From assembly GCA_945910005.1 (NCBI GenBank), contig OX246745.1, forward strand, positions 9,134,545-9,198,544: 64,000 nt of DNA. The letters are read 5' to 3'. Positions 33,431-45,300 of the stretch are shown here, piece after piece. Both the position numbers and the translations under genes were made by a program. The DNA is from Isoperla grammatica. Lineage: Eukaryota > Arthropoda > Insecta > Plecoptera > Perlodidae. The notes beneath the pieces were generated by a model, which did not search any database, had not been told where the DNA came from, and saw only the letters and a program-made list of their open reading frames with translations. Numbering within the stretch: position 1 is the first letter of the stretch; every line of letters starts with the position of its first letter.

Positions 33431-35512
33431 TTTTTACTTTCTATAGTGGCCTACCATAAAAACCGTATTTATTTATAGATATATTTTAATATTTTAGGGA
33501 AAATGTCTTAATTTTAAACACAAAGGCGTATATTAAAATACGGAGGCTTTCGTGGCCTGGGTCTATGTTTGTAAAATTAAAAATATATATATATAATAAG
33601 TGGCATATAGAACCAATACTGTACCATTAGATTACAAGGACGGTATAGCAATTTCATTATGGGTTTTGAATGGAAAATTTAAAATCTTTGTCGTGGTATT
33701 TGATGGATTTCATTTCGCCCATTACTGTGTATGTGATGATACGTGTACCCCATGAAATCTAGCGAAAAATCAACCCTGTGAAGAAAGCAAATGACCGCAA
33801 TATCGAAATATCTTACAATGGTTTTGTTTTCTAAAATGAACCAGAATTAATTGGTTATAAACAGATGAATCACCCCCAAATTTCGAATTTGGCATACATT
33901 CGAAAATAATAGCGACATTAAGAGATTTAACTAACGGTTTTATATAGGCTACGTAAAAAACGCAAACAAGGCGAATGTTTAATTAAATTATTACGTATTT
34001 TTATGGTTTGATGTATAAAAGCAGCCTCGAGAGTAATGAATCACTAGTTATCAAAAATCCTTGAAATAAACCGATAATTATAACACCATAACAATAAAAA
34101 TTAATGCGATCAAACTTTTTATTTCAGCAGTCAACACACAAGCTGTTATAATATACCACTTAAAAGACCAAAAAAATCCGATAAAACCTTTAAAATACAC
34201 CTTATTTCGCTCGATAAAACCGAAGTTATTGATTATATAATGACATTCTCTTATTATTAAGAATAAAACCATTTTACGGACCTCTGTCTTCATTTAGCAC
34301 TTGTTTGTATTTATCGCAAGTATCGCGTCGCACCGCAAGATGGCGCCACGAGCAAGCAGAGCCAACCGGACTTACGGCCTCAACGCCACAATGTTCAATC
34401 AGTCCCTGCACCCACACAATAGAAACAAAAGGAGCTAATTGCACCAACTCTCGACGGTAACAAATCGATTTGTACTCTTGACAACAGTCTCTCACAGAAG
34501 ACATTGAAACTTGAGCTGGTAACGAATACATTGCTACGTTATAGCTTTACATGTCAAGTAAAGCGACCTCAAAATGGGGGCAAATCGAGTAGGTACCAAA
34601 CCAGCAAGTAGCGTACTCCTAGGGGTGGGTGATATTTGTCTATTACGTCTCATATTTTGGCTACGATGCAAAGCGAGACAAGTAACCCTCGAAAGAAATA
34701 TAACAACGCGATCCACAAGTAAAACGAAATTGGTTCAAATACAACAAATTGTAAACAACCGATAAACCTCTTCTCGATTAACATTGTTGCCAAAATATGA
34801 GACGAAACATAGGTAGCTATCACGACAAGACAGTGAATTTAAAAATCGATTCAAGTTTACATACACAACAAATCGGATATTCACAACTAAAATCAGTCTA
34901 TAATCCCTCAAAGACAACTACTTGATCCACAAGTGGTGACTTTTATAATATTATGACTGGCCGCGCTAAATATTTATTCCACGACTATAACTAATGTTTT
35001 CTCAGCAAAATTCACGGTTCTGATTGGTGGTTGCCATGGAGACAAAAATAAGTAGTCCCGGGGTAATTCTCTTAAATCTTCATTTCTACTTTGGAAAATA
35101 TGTCTAATGTCTCGAAGACAGATGTTCTAGTTGACAGTGGTGAGTTGAAAGTCAGGTCGATGAGGTGTCCAACCCCCCCCCCCCCCCCCCCCCCCACCAC
35201 CTCTTCTCACTCCTCGCCTTTCTGCTGATGGAGCAACTTCTCGGAGCAACCTCGAGCACTCTTGACGGGAATTACTGCTGATTGGCAAGAAATCCACGCC
35301 CGAGAGTTCCTCGAAGGGGAACAAAATGCACGGATTACACGTCAAGTACCGCCTATGACGCAAAATGCCTTTGTTAGATATTCTTAATATTTTATTTATA
35401 TACCTTTTGCAATTTAAATATTGATCCATCGAACAGATATACGTACTATAGACAGTAGACCCAAAAACATACTACCAGAGGTTCGATTCTAATTGTGCGG
35501 ATCATGATGTCA
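33431..35512. other. intergenic, no gene seen
   Basis: Contains a poly-C run near 35173 and scattered short open frames without homology. A GC-richer patch with GCCATGGAGACAAA at about 35020-35060 could be promoter-like, but no transcript can be tied to it. Confidence 0.35.
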
Positions 35513-35765
35513 CAGCCCAGTGGCGTGTCCAAGGGGGGTTATGGCAGGGGCGGACTGGGATAAAATGGCCCGGGATGCTGGGTTTCGGGGGGGGGGGGGG
35601 GCCGCACGAGGTGGCGCGGCGCAGCTGGGGTCTGGGGCAAAGCCCCAGCCGCCGGAGGCGAATACGCCCAAGGTGCAAAACCTTTTTTGGGATTGCATTG
35701 ACTTTTATGGGCTAAAATGCGATTTTAGGGCGCGATTAACAGAAGCCACCCTACAAGTAGCAAAA
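35513..35765. mobile_element. hAT-like left-end fragments
   Basis: CAGTGGCGTGTCCAAGGGGGG and CAGGGGCGGACTGGGATAAA are two hAT-type termini placed in tandem, followed by a poly-G run and GGTCTGGGGCAAAGCCCCAGCCGCCGG. The last segment also occurs in the hAT element at 24364-25601 (GGTCTGGGGCTAGCCCCAGCCGCCGG). No matching right end was found. Confidence 0.5.
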
Positions 35766-35794
35766 TAATTTCAATTATACTCAATTAATTACAA

Positions 35795-37658
35795 TCTACG
35801 CTATTCTCCTATCTTTCCTATTGAACGATTGGAAAACCTATACGCGTTGACCTAAAACACGGTGCAGTAGATTAACATGAAATTAAACATGTTTAAGTAA
35901 TGTATCACATTATAGATAATTAAACAACAATTATTAAAACAGGCACTACAAAGACGATGATATTTAACTCGTTCTTGAGATATTCGTGACTAAACACACA
36001 AATATAACGTTGCGAAACAACCACGGACCACGTCGTGACGTCACGGCGGGGCTGACCAATGAATATATAATGATATTTGGCAATAATTCACAACCTACAC
36101 TACTGTAAGTGTGCTTTTCATTTAACTAAAAAAGAAAACGGGGGCACGGGCCGTCGTTTTGAGTTATTTCACCCTATATTCTATACGCTATTCCCCTACT
36201 TCCCTATTGTAAGATTGGAAAACCTATACGCGTTGACCTAAAACACGGTGCAGTAGATTAACATGAATATAAACATATTTAAATTATGTATCACATTGTA
36301 GATAATTAAACAGTGATTAAAAAAGGCATTAAAAAGACGATGTTATTAAACTCGTTTTAGAGATATTCGTGATTAAACACACAAATAATATTGCAAAACC
36401 ACCACGGCAACACGTTGTGACGTCTCGGCGGGGCTGACCAATAATATATAATGATTAGAGGTACGTGAAAATAGCATTTTGATAATGGATTCATAGCACT
36501 TTCATTTTCAAAACTAACCATTTTGTAGCACTTTGTAGCATCTATTTGTTCCCTGCCTTAAACATCTTTTGTATGGAGTTACTTTGCAAATTTTTATTAC
36601 CAGTTATGCCACAGGGGAAACATTAACATGAATAGAACTGAAATCAAGCCACACAATGTAAGAATACAATGTCAAACAAACATAAAATACGCACAGAAAA
36701 TCATAAATTTTAGTTAAAAATAGCGCTTTGTAGCGTTCTCAAAAATTTCAATGCATCAATAGCATCTATTATACAAAACGCTATTTTCACGTATCTCTAA
36801 TAATGATATTTGGCTATAATTCAAAACACACACTACTGTAAGTGTGCTTTTCAATTAAATTTAAATAAAACGGGGGTCACGGGCCTTCTATTTTATTTAT
36901 AGTGTACTATAGTCTACGCTATTCCACTATCTTCCCTATTGTACGATTAAAAAACATATACGCGGTGACCTAAAACACGGAGCAGTAGATTAACATGAAA
37001 TTAAACATGTTTAAATTATAAATCACATTGTAGATAATTAAACAATTATTAAAACAAGCATTAAAAAGACGATGTTATTTAACTCGTTCTAGAGATATTC
37101 GTGACGTAACACACGAAATAACATTGCGAAATAACCACGGCAACACGTCGTTACGTCACGGCGGAGCTGACCAATAATATATAATGATATTTGGCTAAAA
37201 TTGACAACATACAATACTAGAAGTGTGCTTTTTAATTAAATTTTTTAAAAAATGGGGGTCACGGGCCTTCTTTTTGATTTATTTTGACCTAAGGTCTACG
37301 CTATTCCCCTATCTCCCCTATTGTACGATTGGAAAACATATACGCGTTGACCTAAAACACGGTGCAGTAGATTAACATGAAATTAAACTTGTTTAAGTTA
37401 TGTATCACATTGTAGATAATTAAACAATTATTAAAACAGGCTAAACAAGGACGATGTTATTTTACTCGTTCTAGAGATATTCGTGACTAAACACACAAAT
37501 AACATTGCGAAACAACCACGGCAAAACGTCGTGACGTCACGGCGGGGCTGACTAATGAATATATAATGATATTCGGCAATTATTCACAACATACACTACT
37601 GTAAGTCTGCTTTTTATTTAACTAAAAAAAAAACGGGGGTCACGGGCCTTCTTTTTGC
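35795..37658 (+). repeat. ~382-bp unit, four tandem copies
   Basis: Copies start with TCTACGCTATTCC-like sequence at 35795, 36179, 36912 and 37295. They share CTATACGCGTTGACCTAAAACACGGTGCAGTAG, CTCGTTCTAGAGATATTCGTGA and GACGTCACGGCGGGGCTGACC. Copy 2 is interrupted by a hAT MITE. Copies 1 and 4 keep the 12-bp palindrome CGTGACGTCACG; copies 2 and 3 have one change each. Each copy ends with CGGGGGTCACGGGCC-like sequence. Confidence 0.9.
36456..36799. mobile_element. hAT-like MITE, TSD ATAATGAT
   Basis: Inverted ends TAGAGGTACGTGAAAATAGC and the complement of TAGAGATACGTGAAAATAGC, flanked by perfect ATAATGAT (36448-36455 and 36800-36807). The neighbouring tandem copies give the empty site (ATATATAATGATATTTGG), which confirms the insertion. 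Confidence 0.93.
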
Positions 37659-38208
37659 GATATTCCTGGATACTCCATTGCCTTGCGTCACACAATCGTG
37701 GATCATCACGTCTGAATGCGAGCTTCATCTGTTTCCCTATGTTCAACAGAATATGTAGTTTTATGTCCAGTAATATTTTGAAAAAAGACGCTTAGTTGAG
37801 ATACGACGGCGGTTTTGGGTGGGAAGTACCAGCATGAGTTTTCAGACTGGCAGGTTCAAAAATGAGTGTTTCGCCCTTTTTTAGGGGCTTTCACTCTTAC
37901 ATACGGAATTTCCTTTCATGCACTGTAGAATTTATACTTTTCAAGCAAAGTACAAAATTTAGATTTGCACTTATTATGGGCAATTAGGAGTAATATTTTT
38001 CGAATCGAAAATTTCCCTCGCACCATTTCCAAAGCGATTAAAAAATTAAATATCGAGAAAAAATGACAATTGAAAATAATCTAATAATTTGTAACTCGCC
38101 ATAGTTTCTGAACGAAAATAGGTCAAGAGCTAACACGGTAGAAAACTGCAGGCTTTATTGTAGCTGTCAACGATTCTAACCATGTTGTATTAGATGTAAT
38201 AGTTTTAA
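37659..38208. other. intergenic, no gene seen
   Basis: No gene, repeat or RNA recognised. Confidence 0.4.
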
Positions 38209-38659
38209 TGGTCGGTGCACAATAGCCCGGGAAGGAGCTTCCCGTTACCGTTAACGTTACCGGGCAATATTAAACTATAGCGAACTTTCCCGTTATGGCG
38301 GGTTTACACAACTGACAGCGATTAAGAATTAGCGACTATGAGCGCGTTTATATAGCTGACTAGCCGCCACAGGCTTCTCTCATTGGCCGACAGTGGGAAT
38401 ACTGTGTGCTGATTGGCCGTGACTAAGGACTTGACCAAGGAGTTGAGATATGTTCGACTTTTTAGTCAAGTCAAGACAAACTTTAGTCACAGCCAATCGG
38501 AGAGCAGTATTCTCGCTGTCGACCAATGAGAGAAGCCTGTTGCGGCTAGTCAGTTATATAAATGCGCTCTTAGTCGCTTAATTCTTAATCACTAGTCAGT
38601 TATGTAAACCCGCCATTACTGTTACCTGAGCTCCTTCCCGGACTATTGTGCACAGACCA
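38209..38659. mobile_element. Harbinger-like MITE with long inverted arms, TSD TAA
   Basis: Ends TGGTCGGTGCACAATAGCCC and the complement of TGGTCTGTGCACAATAGTCC, flanked by TAA on both sides. The arms remain complementary for most of the 451 bp (GCGGGTTTACA...TGTAAACCCGC; GGCTTCTCTCATTGG...CCAATGAGAGAAGCC). A 3-bp TWA duplication is typical of PIF/Harbinger. Confidence 0.8.
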
Positions 38660-39077
38660 TAAGAGAAGTACATTTTCCGCATTGGTAAGCAACGGCGATC
38701 TCGATCCATGCGGCGCGATGCGCTCCGCTTACATGCATCAAACGTAGGGCCGTGATTGGCCACTACGTGTAGGATAGGATATTTTAAACAAATGGAACCA
38801 CATTCATTTTATTGCTTTTCAAGTACTTTCCTCTCTAGGGTTTTACTGATTTTGGATGTCTATTTCGTAGTTCGGCCGGCTAAGTCTAGAACTAAAATAA
38901 ATTTGAAGTATTAACAGATACGAGATTGAAAATTACCTAATATTGATGTTTACACAAAATTAGCACACACGAATGTAAGTCATCATCAACTGTTTGCACT
39001 CTCGACGTTTGACAGTGACGTCACTTTCCAATGTGGCGGCCGTGCGTGACATTGGCGGTATCGCTGGAACGTTGATC
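38660..39077. other. intergenic, no gene seen
   Basis: GC-richer patches (GGCGCGATGCGCTCCGC near 38712, GTGGCGGCCGTGCGTGAC near 39032) but no open frame or splice context. Confidence 0.4.
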
Positions 39078-39772
39078 ACTAATCTCGTTCTAGCTGTTAT
39101 ACTATTCATTTTGAAGGAAAAACTTATAGGAAAGCATATTTAGTTTACATGCCAAAAGTCATCATAAAGGTTATTTCAAAATTATAGGCCTAGTAGTTTA
39201 CTTGTTATAACAATTCACGCAAAGCATCGGAAAATGAGCAAATTTCTTATTGTTTTCTCAACTTCAATTGTCGAAAAACTAATGATCGGATTTGGACGAG
39301 AGTTCCTTAAGAATATGTATAAATAATGTGAGATAATAAACTTTCTAGATAGAAAGTGCCCGAAACGAAAATTCATAGCATGCACTATGTGCAGGGTGTA
39401 GCGGTTGGACCTCAGAAGCAGCGGTTTGGGCCGTGAAACTACGCAGCCTGCATGTTAGTGTATGCTATGAATTTCCGTTCGGGGCACTTTCTACATAGAA
39501 ATTTTATTTGTTTACTATCTAACATTATTGGAGAATTTTCTAAAGGAACTCTCGTCCAAATCCGATAATTATTTTTCCGCCAATTGAAGTTGAAAAAACA
39601 ACCACACTTGGCTCATTTCCAATTCTTGATGGTTGAATTGTTATAACAAGTAAACGACTGGGTCTATAATTTTGAAATAACTTTGTAATGACCACTGACA
39701 TGTAAGCTAAATACGTTTTCCTATAAGTTTTTCTTCAAAATGAATAGTATAACAGCTAGAACGAGATTAGTA
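39078..39772. mobile_element. 695-bp palindromic element
   Basis: ACTAATCTCGTTCTAGCTG...CATTTTGAAGGAAAAACT at the left is mirrored by AGTTTTTCTTCAAAATG...CAGCTAGAACGAGATTAGT at the right. Inner segments (GGACGAGAGTTCCTTAAG / GGAACTCTCGTCC; GAAAGTGCCCGAAACGAAAATTC / GAATTTCCGTTCGGGGCACTTTC) also pair. The centre is a ~90-bp unpaired GC-richer loop. No coding sequence. Confidence 0.8.
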
Positions 39773-40489
39773 CCGTGTGGTTTGTGCGAGAATCCGCAGA
39801 CGGTTAGAGCGCTAGACCCGTAAGCTTAGGAATAATTTTGTCTGCTAGGGGCGTATCGAAGTTTTGCAATCGCGAATTATGTTACAGCAGCTAACATTAC
39901 ACCAGCATCGAACAAATTAGTTAATGTGGAAAATTAATTGAATTGAATGAATATATGTCTGGTGATTTATTTAAAGTGGATAACTGTGGATAAGTGGATA
40001 GTAGTAAAAAATTAACTCATCATTTTATTACAAGAATATACAATTATCGAGGCGAGTTATATGACCTGAATAGTAAATACTGAAGCTGTGGCCTACAGCT
40101 ACAAAATTTAGTTGTATTCATTATTCAATCTCTCTTCATATCAATTTTTAAATCCCGTTGGAAAATGTGGAAGGGAAATTTTTGATTAGAGAAAAGTTAC
40201 TCCAAACTGCCCTTTATAGGTGCGAATTTAAATTTTGTATTTCACTTGGAAAATATAAATTTTACAGCACTTGAAAAGAAATTCCATATTTAAGGGTGAA
40301 ATCTCTTCAATTTATTCATCACTTGTTATACTGGTCACTGTATAATGGCATAAAGTGCTATACGTGACCATTTCATAAATAAATAAAATATATCATTTTT
40401 TCTGTCGTTCAACAGTGACTAGTACACCATTTGGGTTCCTTGTTACAAAATACTTATTTTGTAACTACTATATACTAAGTGTATGTTGT

Positions 40490-40830
40490 ATTTGAGGTGG
40501 ACACAGATGACCACTCTTCTCTGAAACACTAGTTGCCGTTGGTTAGAGCAGATTGGAGGGTTCGAAAGCTTGTGCAACAGCTTCGTTTTTCGTGTCAACT
40601 GCTCGGGAGTCCAGGTTAGTGGAGGAACTTATATGACTGGTCAAAGTTACACCGTCCTTTCAGATGGTCCCCTTGGTACTTTTCGACAGGAGTAGGCTAC
40701 GTGCTGGTACCAGGCTTCCCCTCCTCCCTTCCTCATTATCATTCATCAATCATCACTCATCAGGCTAAAGAGAGCATTGTGCCCTACACTGGCCTTAATT
40801 ACAATAAAATAAATAAAATATATACATTGT
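40490..40830 (+). mobile_element. SINE-like element with AATAAA-type tail
   Basis: A tRNA-like promoter region (GTTGGTTAGAGCAGATTGG...GGGTTCGAAAGC), a unique body, CATCAATCATCACTCATCAG, and a simple AATAAAATAAATAAAAT tail at 40803-40822. The left boundary is approximate. GGTTAGAGCGCTAGACCCGTAA at about 39800 may be a second tRNA-like head. Confidence 0.45.
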
Positions 40831-41960
40831 AATATTGTACTGATGTTAAAAATAAACAGGTAAATTGGATTCGAGGAGGCTGTAAGTATAAGGTTGATAG
40901 GTTGAAGGATGAAAGAACAAGTGCACGTGAACCATACAAAATATCATTGATTTGTAATAGAATATTTCTAGATTTAATTTACAATCAATCAAGTGTTTTA
41001 TAAGTTATCTGAGAAGAATCTTGAGCAATTGGTAACAAACAAACAAATTATTAATTCATAATTTGTACAATATGTTAGCTTAATGTAGGCCTATGATCAA
41101 TAATTTATAATACAATCTGCATACTTGAAATTTTAGAACAACAATTTGTACTCATCTATAAAGAAGATTAATGGAATTGATCGTTAGTAGAGCCCCGTGA
41201 AATTCACATTAACTAGGCTATAAAAGCGAAAAGTAAAAAATGTATTTTTTTATGAAAGTTCTCAAACTTTGGTAGGGTTATGCACCTAATAAAAGCTTTT
41301 TTCTTGCAAATTCAAGCGAAAAACTCCATTTCATGCGATAAGCGCAAACTATACAAATTCATGCTAATTACGGAGAATTTTCTTAAGTTTAAGCGACAAT
41401 AGTAAAAAATGCGAAAGTAATACATTTTTGTCGATTTCCTGAACAATCCAATCCACTATTTCCATTTGGTAACTATAGGTCTATTTTAGTTTTTATTGTA
41501 TCAATAGTGTCAATGAACAATCTCAATCAAAAAAGAATTAATTTTTTACCACAATTTTTGGACCACGTCCAATATTTTCTTGCTAAAACCCTGATTTCAA
41601 ATAAAAACTAATTAACACTAACATTTTGCCTTTGTATGCTTAATTTTTTTAGAATAGATGCTGAACAAAAAAAATTAATGCTAATTTCAAGGGGCTCTAA
41701 TCATTAGATTCGGACGAAACTGTATGCAGAGTCCACCGCAACAAATGATACATTTTATGTATCAAATAAACTAACCTCCTGAATAATTAAAATTTTAGGT
41801 AGGACCCTCCTACAAACATAAAGTCAAAGACAAATACATCATATACGCAATAGCAATCAGCTTACAAAATTCAATTGGAAAAGTGAAGCTCATATCGTTG
41901 TTGTCGAGGTTTCTTGCAGATTTATAATTTTTCAAGTGGAAACAATCACCCACATAAATG
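40831..41960. other. non-coding tract downstream of Arpc4
   Basis: The Arpc4 3' UTR occupies part of it. A minus-strand AATAAA at 41497-41492 (TTTATT on +) is a candidate poly(A) signal about 470 bases past the stop. No other gene seen. Confidence 0.4.
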
Positions 41961-41964
41961 ATTG

Positions 41965-42313
41965 CTAAAACTGAAACAAAGAACAACATACATACAATTA
42001 CTCAAATGTTGCACTTAATACTGGACCTCTTTTAGAAATAGGTGAAGGCAGACAATAGTTAGAGTGACCAGACATCCCGTTTCTTTAAGGGCTGTCCCAG
42101 CGTCCCGAAAATAGTTGTCAGGACGGAAAAATGTCCCAGTTTTCAGAATTCAACCAATTATTTAATTTTTCCTTTAAATTAATATTAACTGTATACGTTT
42201 ACAAATGAAAATTTATAGCATTGATAAAAAAGAAAAAATCCACCTCGGCAAGTAAGGAAAAATTTAATTTGTGTACCGGTAAGTTTATTATTATTATTAT
42301 TTACTTATTATTA

Positions 42314-42360
<47 letters not shown>

Positions 42361-45300
42361 AAAAATAAAGACTATAACAAATACTATTAAATTCTAAAAA
42401 ATAAATGCACAAATAATAATTTTCTTTCGAGTTTTTGTAATTAATTTAGTACCTTCCTTGCTCAGATCACTCTAAAAGTAAAAAATACCCAACAAAATTT
42501 TTGCCTCCGGCGGCTGGGCAAGCCACACAGGTACACGATCACAATCTCCAGGTGTCCTGGTTTTTCGTTTTGGAGTTATGGTCACCCTAACAATAGTCCA
42601 TATCATAAGACATACAAAAATGAAAAAGTCAATGCTAAAAAAGTAGTAGACATTTAGGCTACAGAAGCATTTGTGGCTGAATTAGGCTATATGTGTAGCA
42701 CTACAGTGTAGCACTACAGTACTTGGTAATGTTTTGTTTTAAGTTTTAAAAAATGCTATGTAGAACATGCAGACTAATCTTTATGGACTAGCATTTCATT
42801 TTAGAACAAGGCTTTGTAATTTTGAAACTTTCATCCGTGTAATTAAAACAGCTGTTAGTAGCTATGGGAAAAGTGTTTCAAGCGCTTTCAGTTTTTAAAA
42901 TATCCATTTTGTTTTATTAGGTATTTGTTGTTTTATGTCTCTACTAATGCAGTTAAGATAACTAACTAGGCTAATGGAATTTAGATGATGGACAGTTTCC
43001 AAAATTCAAGCTTTATGCATGATTTTAAGTAACCCATTGGTTCCATATGGCTTTGACTGGTGCCCCAACCTTAAGACTATCTGCAAGTGTAGCTATGTGT
43101 ATCTTTATTTATCCATACAGTTTTTGTACTAAGAGTTTTGAACCTGACGTTATACTATCTTATAAGCACGACAAAACAAGCCAAAATCAAAAATAAATTA
43201 GATTTTCAATTTCTTTGCTTGCTTGCATTTGACAAAGAAGTAGGCTAATAATTGCTTGATTTTGGTAGGAGGCACAAGATTATAGCCTACACTTAAAATC
43301 ATCTTTATAAGAAATCTCAAGATAAATTACATTAAATACACCTACTTGAATAGATTGATAGAAAGTGACCAGGGTCGATACACAAACCTACATAGTTAGG
43401 TACTGGTCCTTGTTTATGTATCCAGATTACCCAACCAACGTACTGCCAGCAACTAAGGCAAGCTAACTGCTAGGCAGTGCTACAGGTCACAGGCTACAAG
43501 TATGCCCTTTTTCCTTTGCCTTCAACAACAAGATAATAATTTAGCTATTGACCTACAAAGTCACCATCTAGATTGTTACCAAAGTATTCTATAGATTTAT
43601 TAGAAATTCAACTCAATAGGTACTTCCCATTTTAGTAGGTACTATCTGTGAAAAGATGGGAGCTTGCAAACTCTGCTTAAATTTCGAGTAAGAAACAATA
43701 AATATTGCAAAAAATCTCCCAACATTCATAATTGGGAAAGGTAAGGCCTACTGCATAAAATATAAACAGAATTTAAACAAAATTGCTATAAACTCATGAT
43801 TAATAATTGTACGTACCGGTACATTACTGCCTACATCTTAAAAATTTCTTCACCAAACTTATAAATAACACAGAAATTCAAGGGCTGCTGGCAGCAAGAA
43901 TTATAACAACTTACCCGTTTGAGAAATTCTTCTGAGCATATCCTTGCACGTGCATTTGTAGCTAACTTCATTTCACTTATTTCTTTATCAATTTCTTCCA
44001 TGAAATGGATGACAAAGTCAACCAATTTATGTTTGTACATTTGTTCTGTGTGGAAGTTGGTGATAAGAAAACTGATGTCATAGCCCTAATGAAAATACAG
44101 AATCAACAAATAAAATCATTAGGTACATGCCCACATGTATATAAAATTAGGTACTACCCAGGTCCTTCTAATGACCAACAAATTTTGGAAAAATGAAACA
44201 AATGAGGCTAGCACAATTTTAATGTAAAATGCATCATTTTTAATCCAAATCCCTAGGCCTATATGTATATTTAACATCCTGGGTTTATTCTCACAAGGTA
44301 CAGACAGTACCCATGCTAAATAGGGAATGCTCAAATGATTTTTTTTGTTAAACCAAGCACTTAATTTAATTGTATGGTACATAAAGTATATTAATGAAAG
44401 TCCCAACTAAAAAAGAAATTTTTAAATAGGTTTAATATTGGACTTAAAGTCGTGATTATTTGAATTTGGTAGAAACGCCCCGTGATTGGCTAGAGGCAGT
44501 TGTGACATCAGGGTTTTGTAGCTAGTCGACAGTCCATGGGGTGAGCCATAGGCGGAGTGCGTACACATGTACACAAGACAAAACCCTTAGCTACGTCACG
44601 TGCATCAAGATTGCGCCGGCTCATTTTTCGCGCGCTTTTATGTGAGGTTACTAAATCAATTATTTTGAGGCATAGACTGATCTGATTTTCAAAATTTAAA
44701 AACATTGTTATTAGATATGCGACGACGTATTTAAAAATCAATTAAAAAAATCGTATGAGCATTCCCTATTGAACATGGATAAATGTAGGCTACTTTCTTG
44801 AGCACAACATCCACATGTACTATCAGGCAATCAATGGCACATCATCTCCAGTAGGATTCAAATTACAGAAAATTGTCACCAGTGGTCCAGAAGAAAACGT
44901 TTCACTGGATATAGACTTGGTGATATATTGATAGGCCTACTGCTAATGTGAGAAATTACATCTTCAATCCAAGACTAGTACAAGTACAGCTGAAATATAA
45001 AAGCATACTTACCTCACAGTTATTGAACATTTACTTGCAAGTATATTTTTCTGTTTGCAAAAAACTAACTTGGAACATTTCTCAAATTTTATGCACATTC
45101 ATGTTTCTAGAACTGCTACATAGTAGACAGTATCATAACACAACATGTTTGTGGCCTGAAGAGGCAATTGAATAAAACACTGACTGTGTTCAATAAACAG
45201 AAAGCAGATTTCAAACAAGTTTTTCGTTAGTTTTGCTACCGAAACATGTTTAGCTCCTCCCCACGCACACACGTTAGCTCATTTGATATTCCCTAAATAT

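Noticed and set aside
35520..35768. Gly/Ala-rich 82-residue frame
   Set aside because: Runs through a poly-G tract within hAT-like terminal fragments.
44508..44741. 77-residue minus-strand frame in Arpc4 intron 3
   Set aside because: Entirely inside the TA-flanked MITE 44321-44768; no homology.
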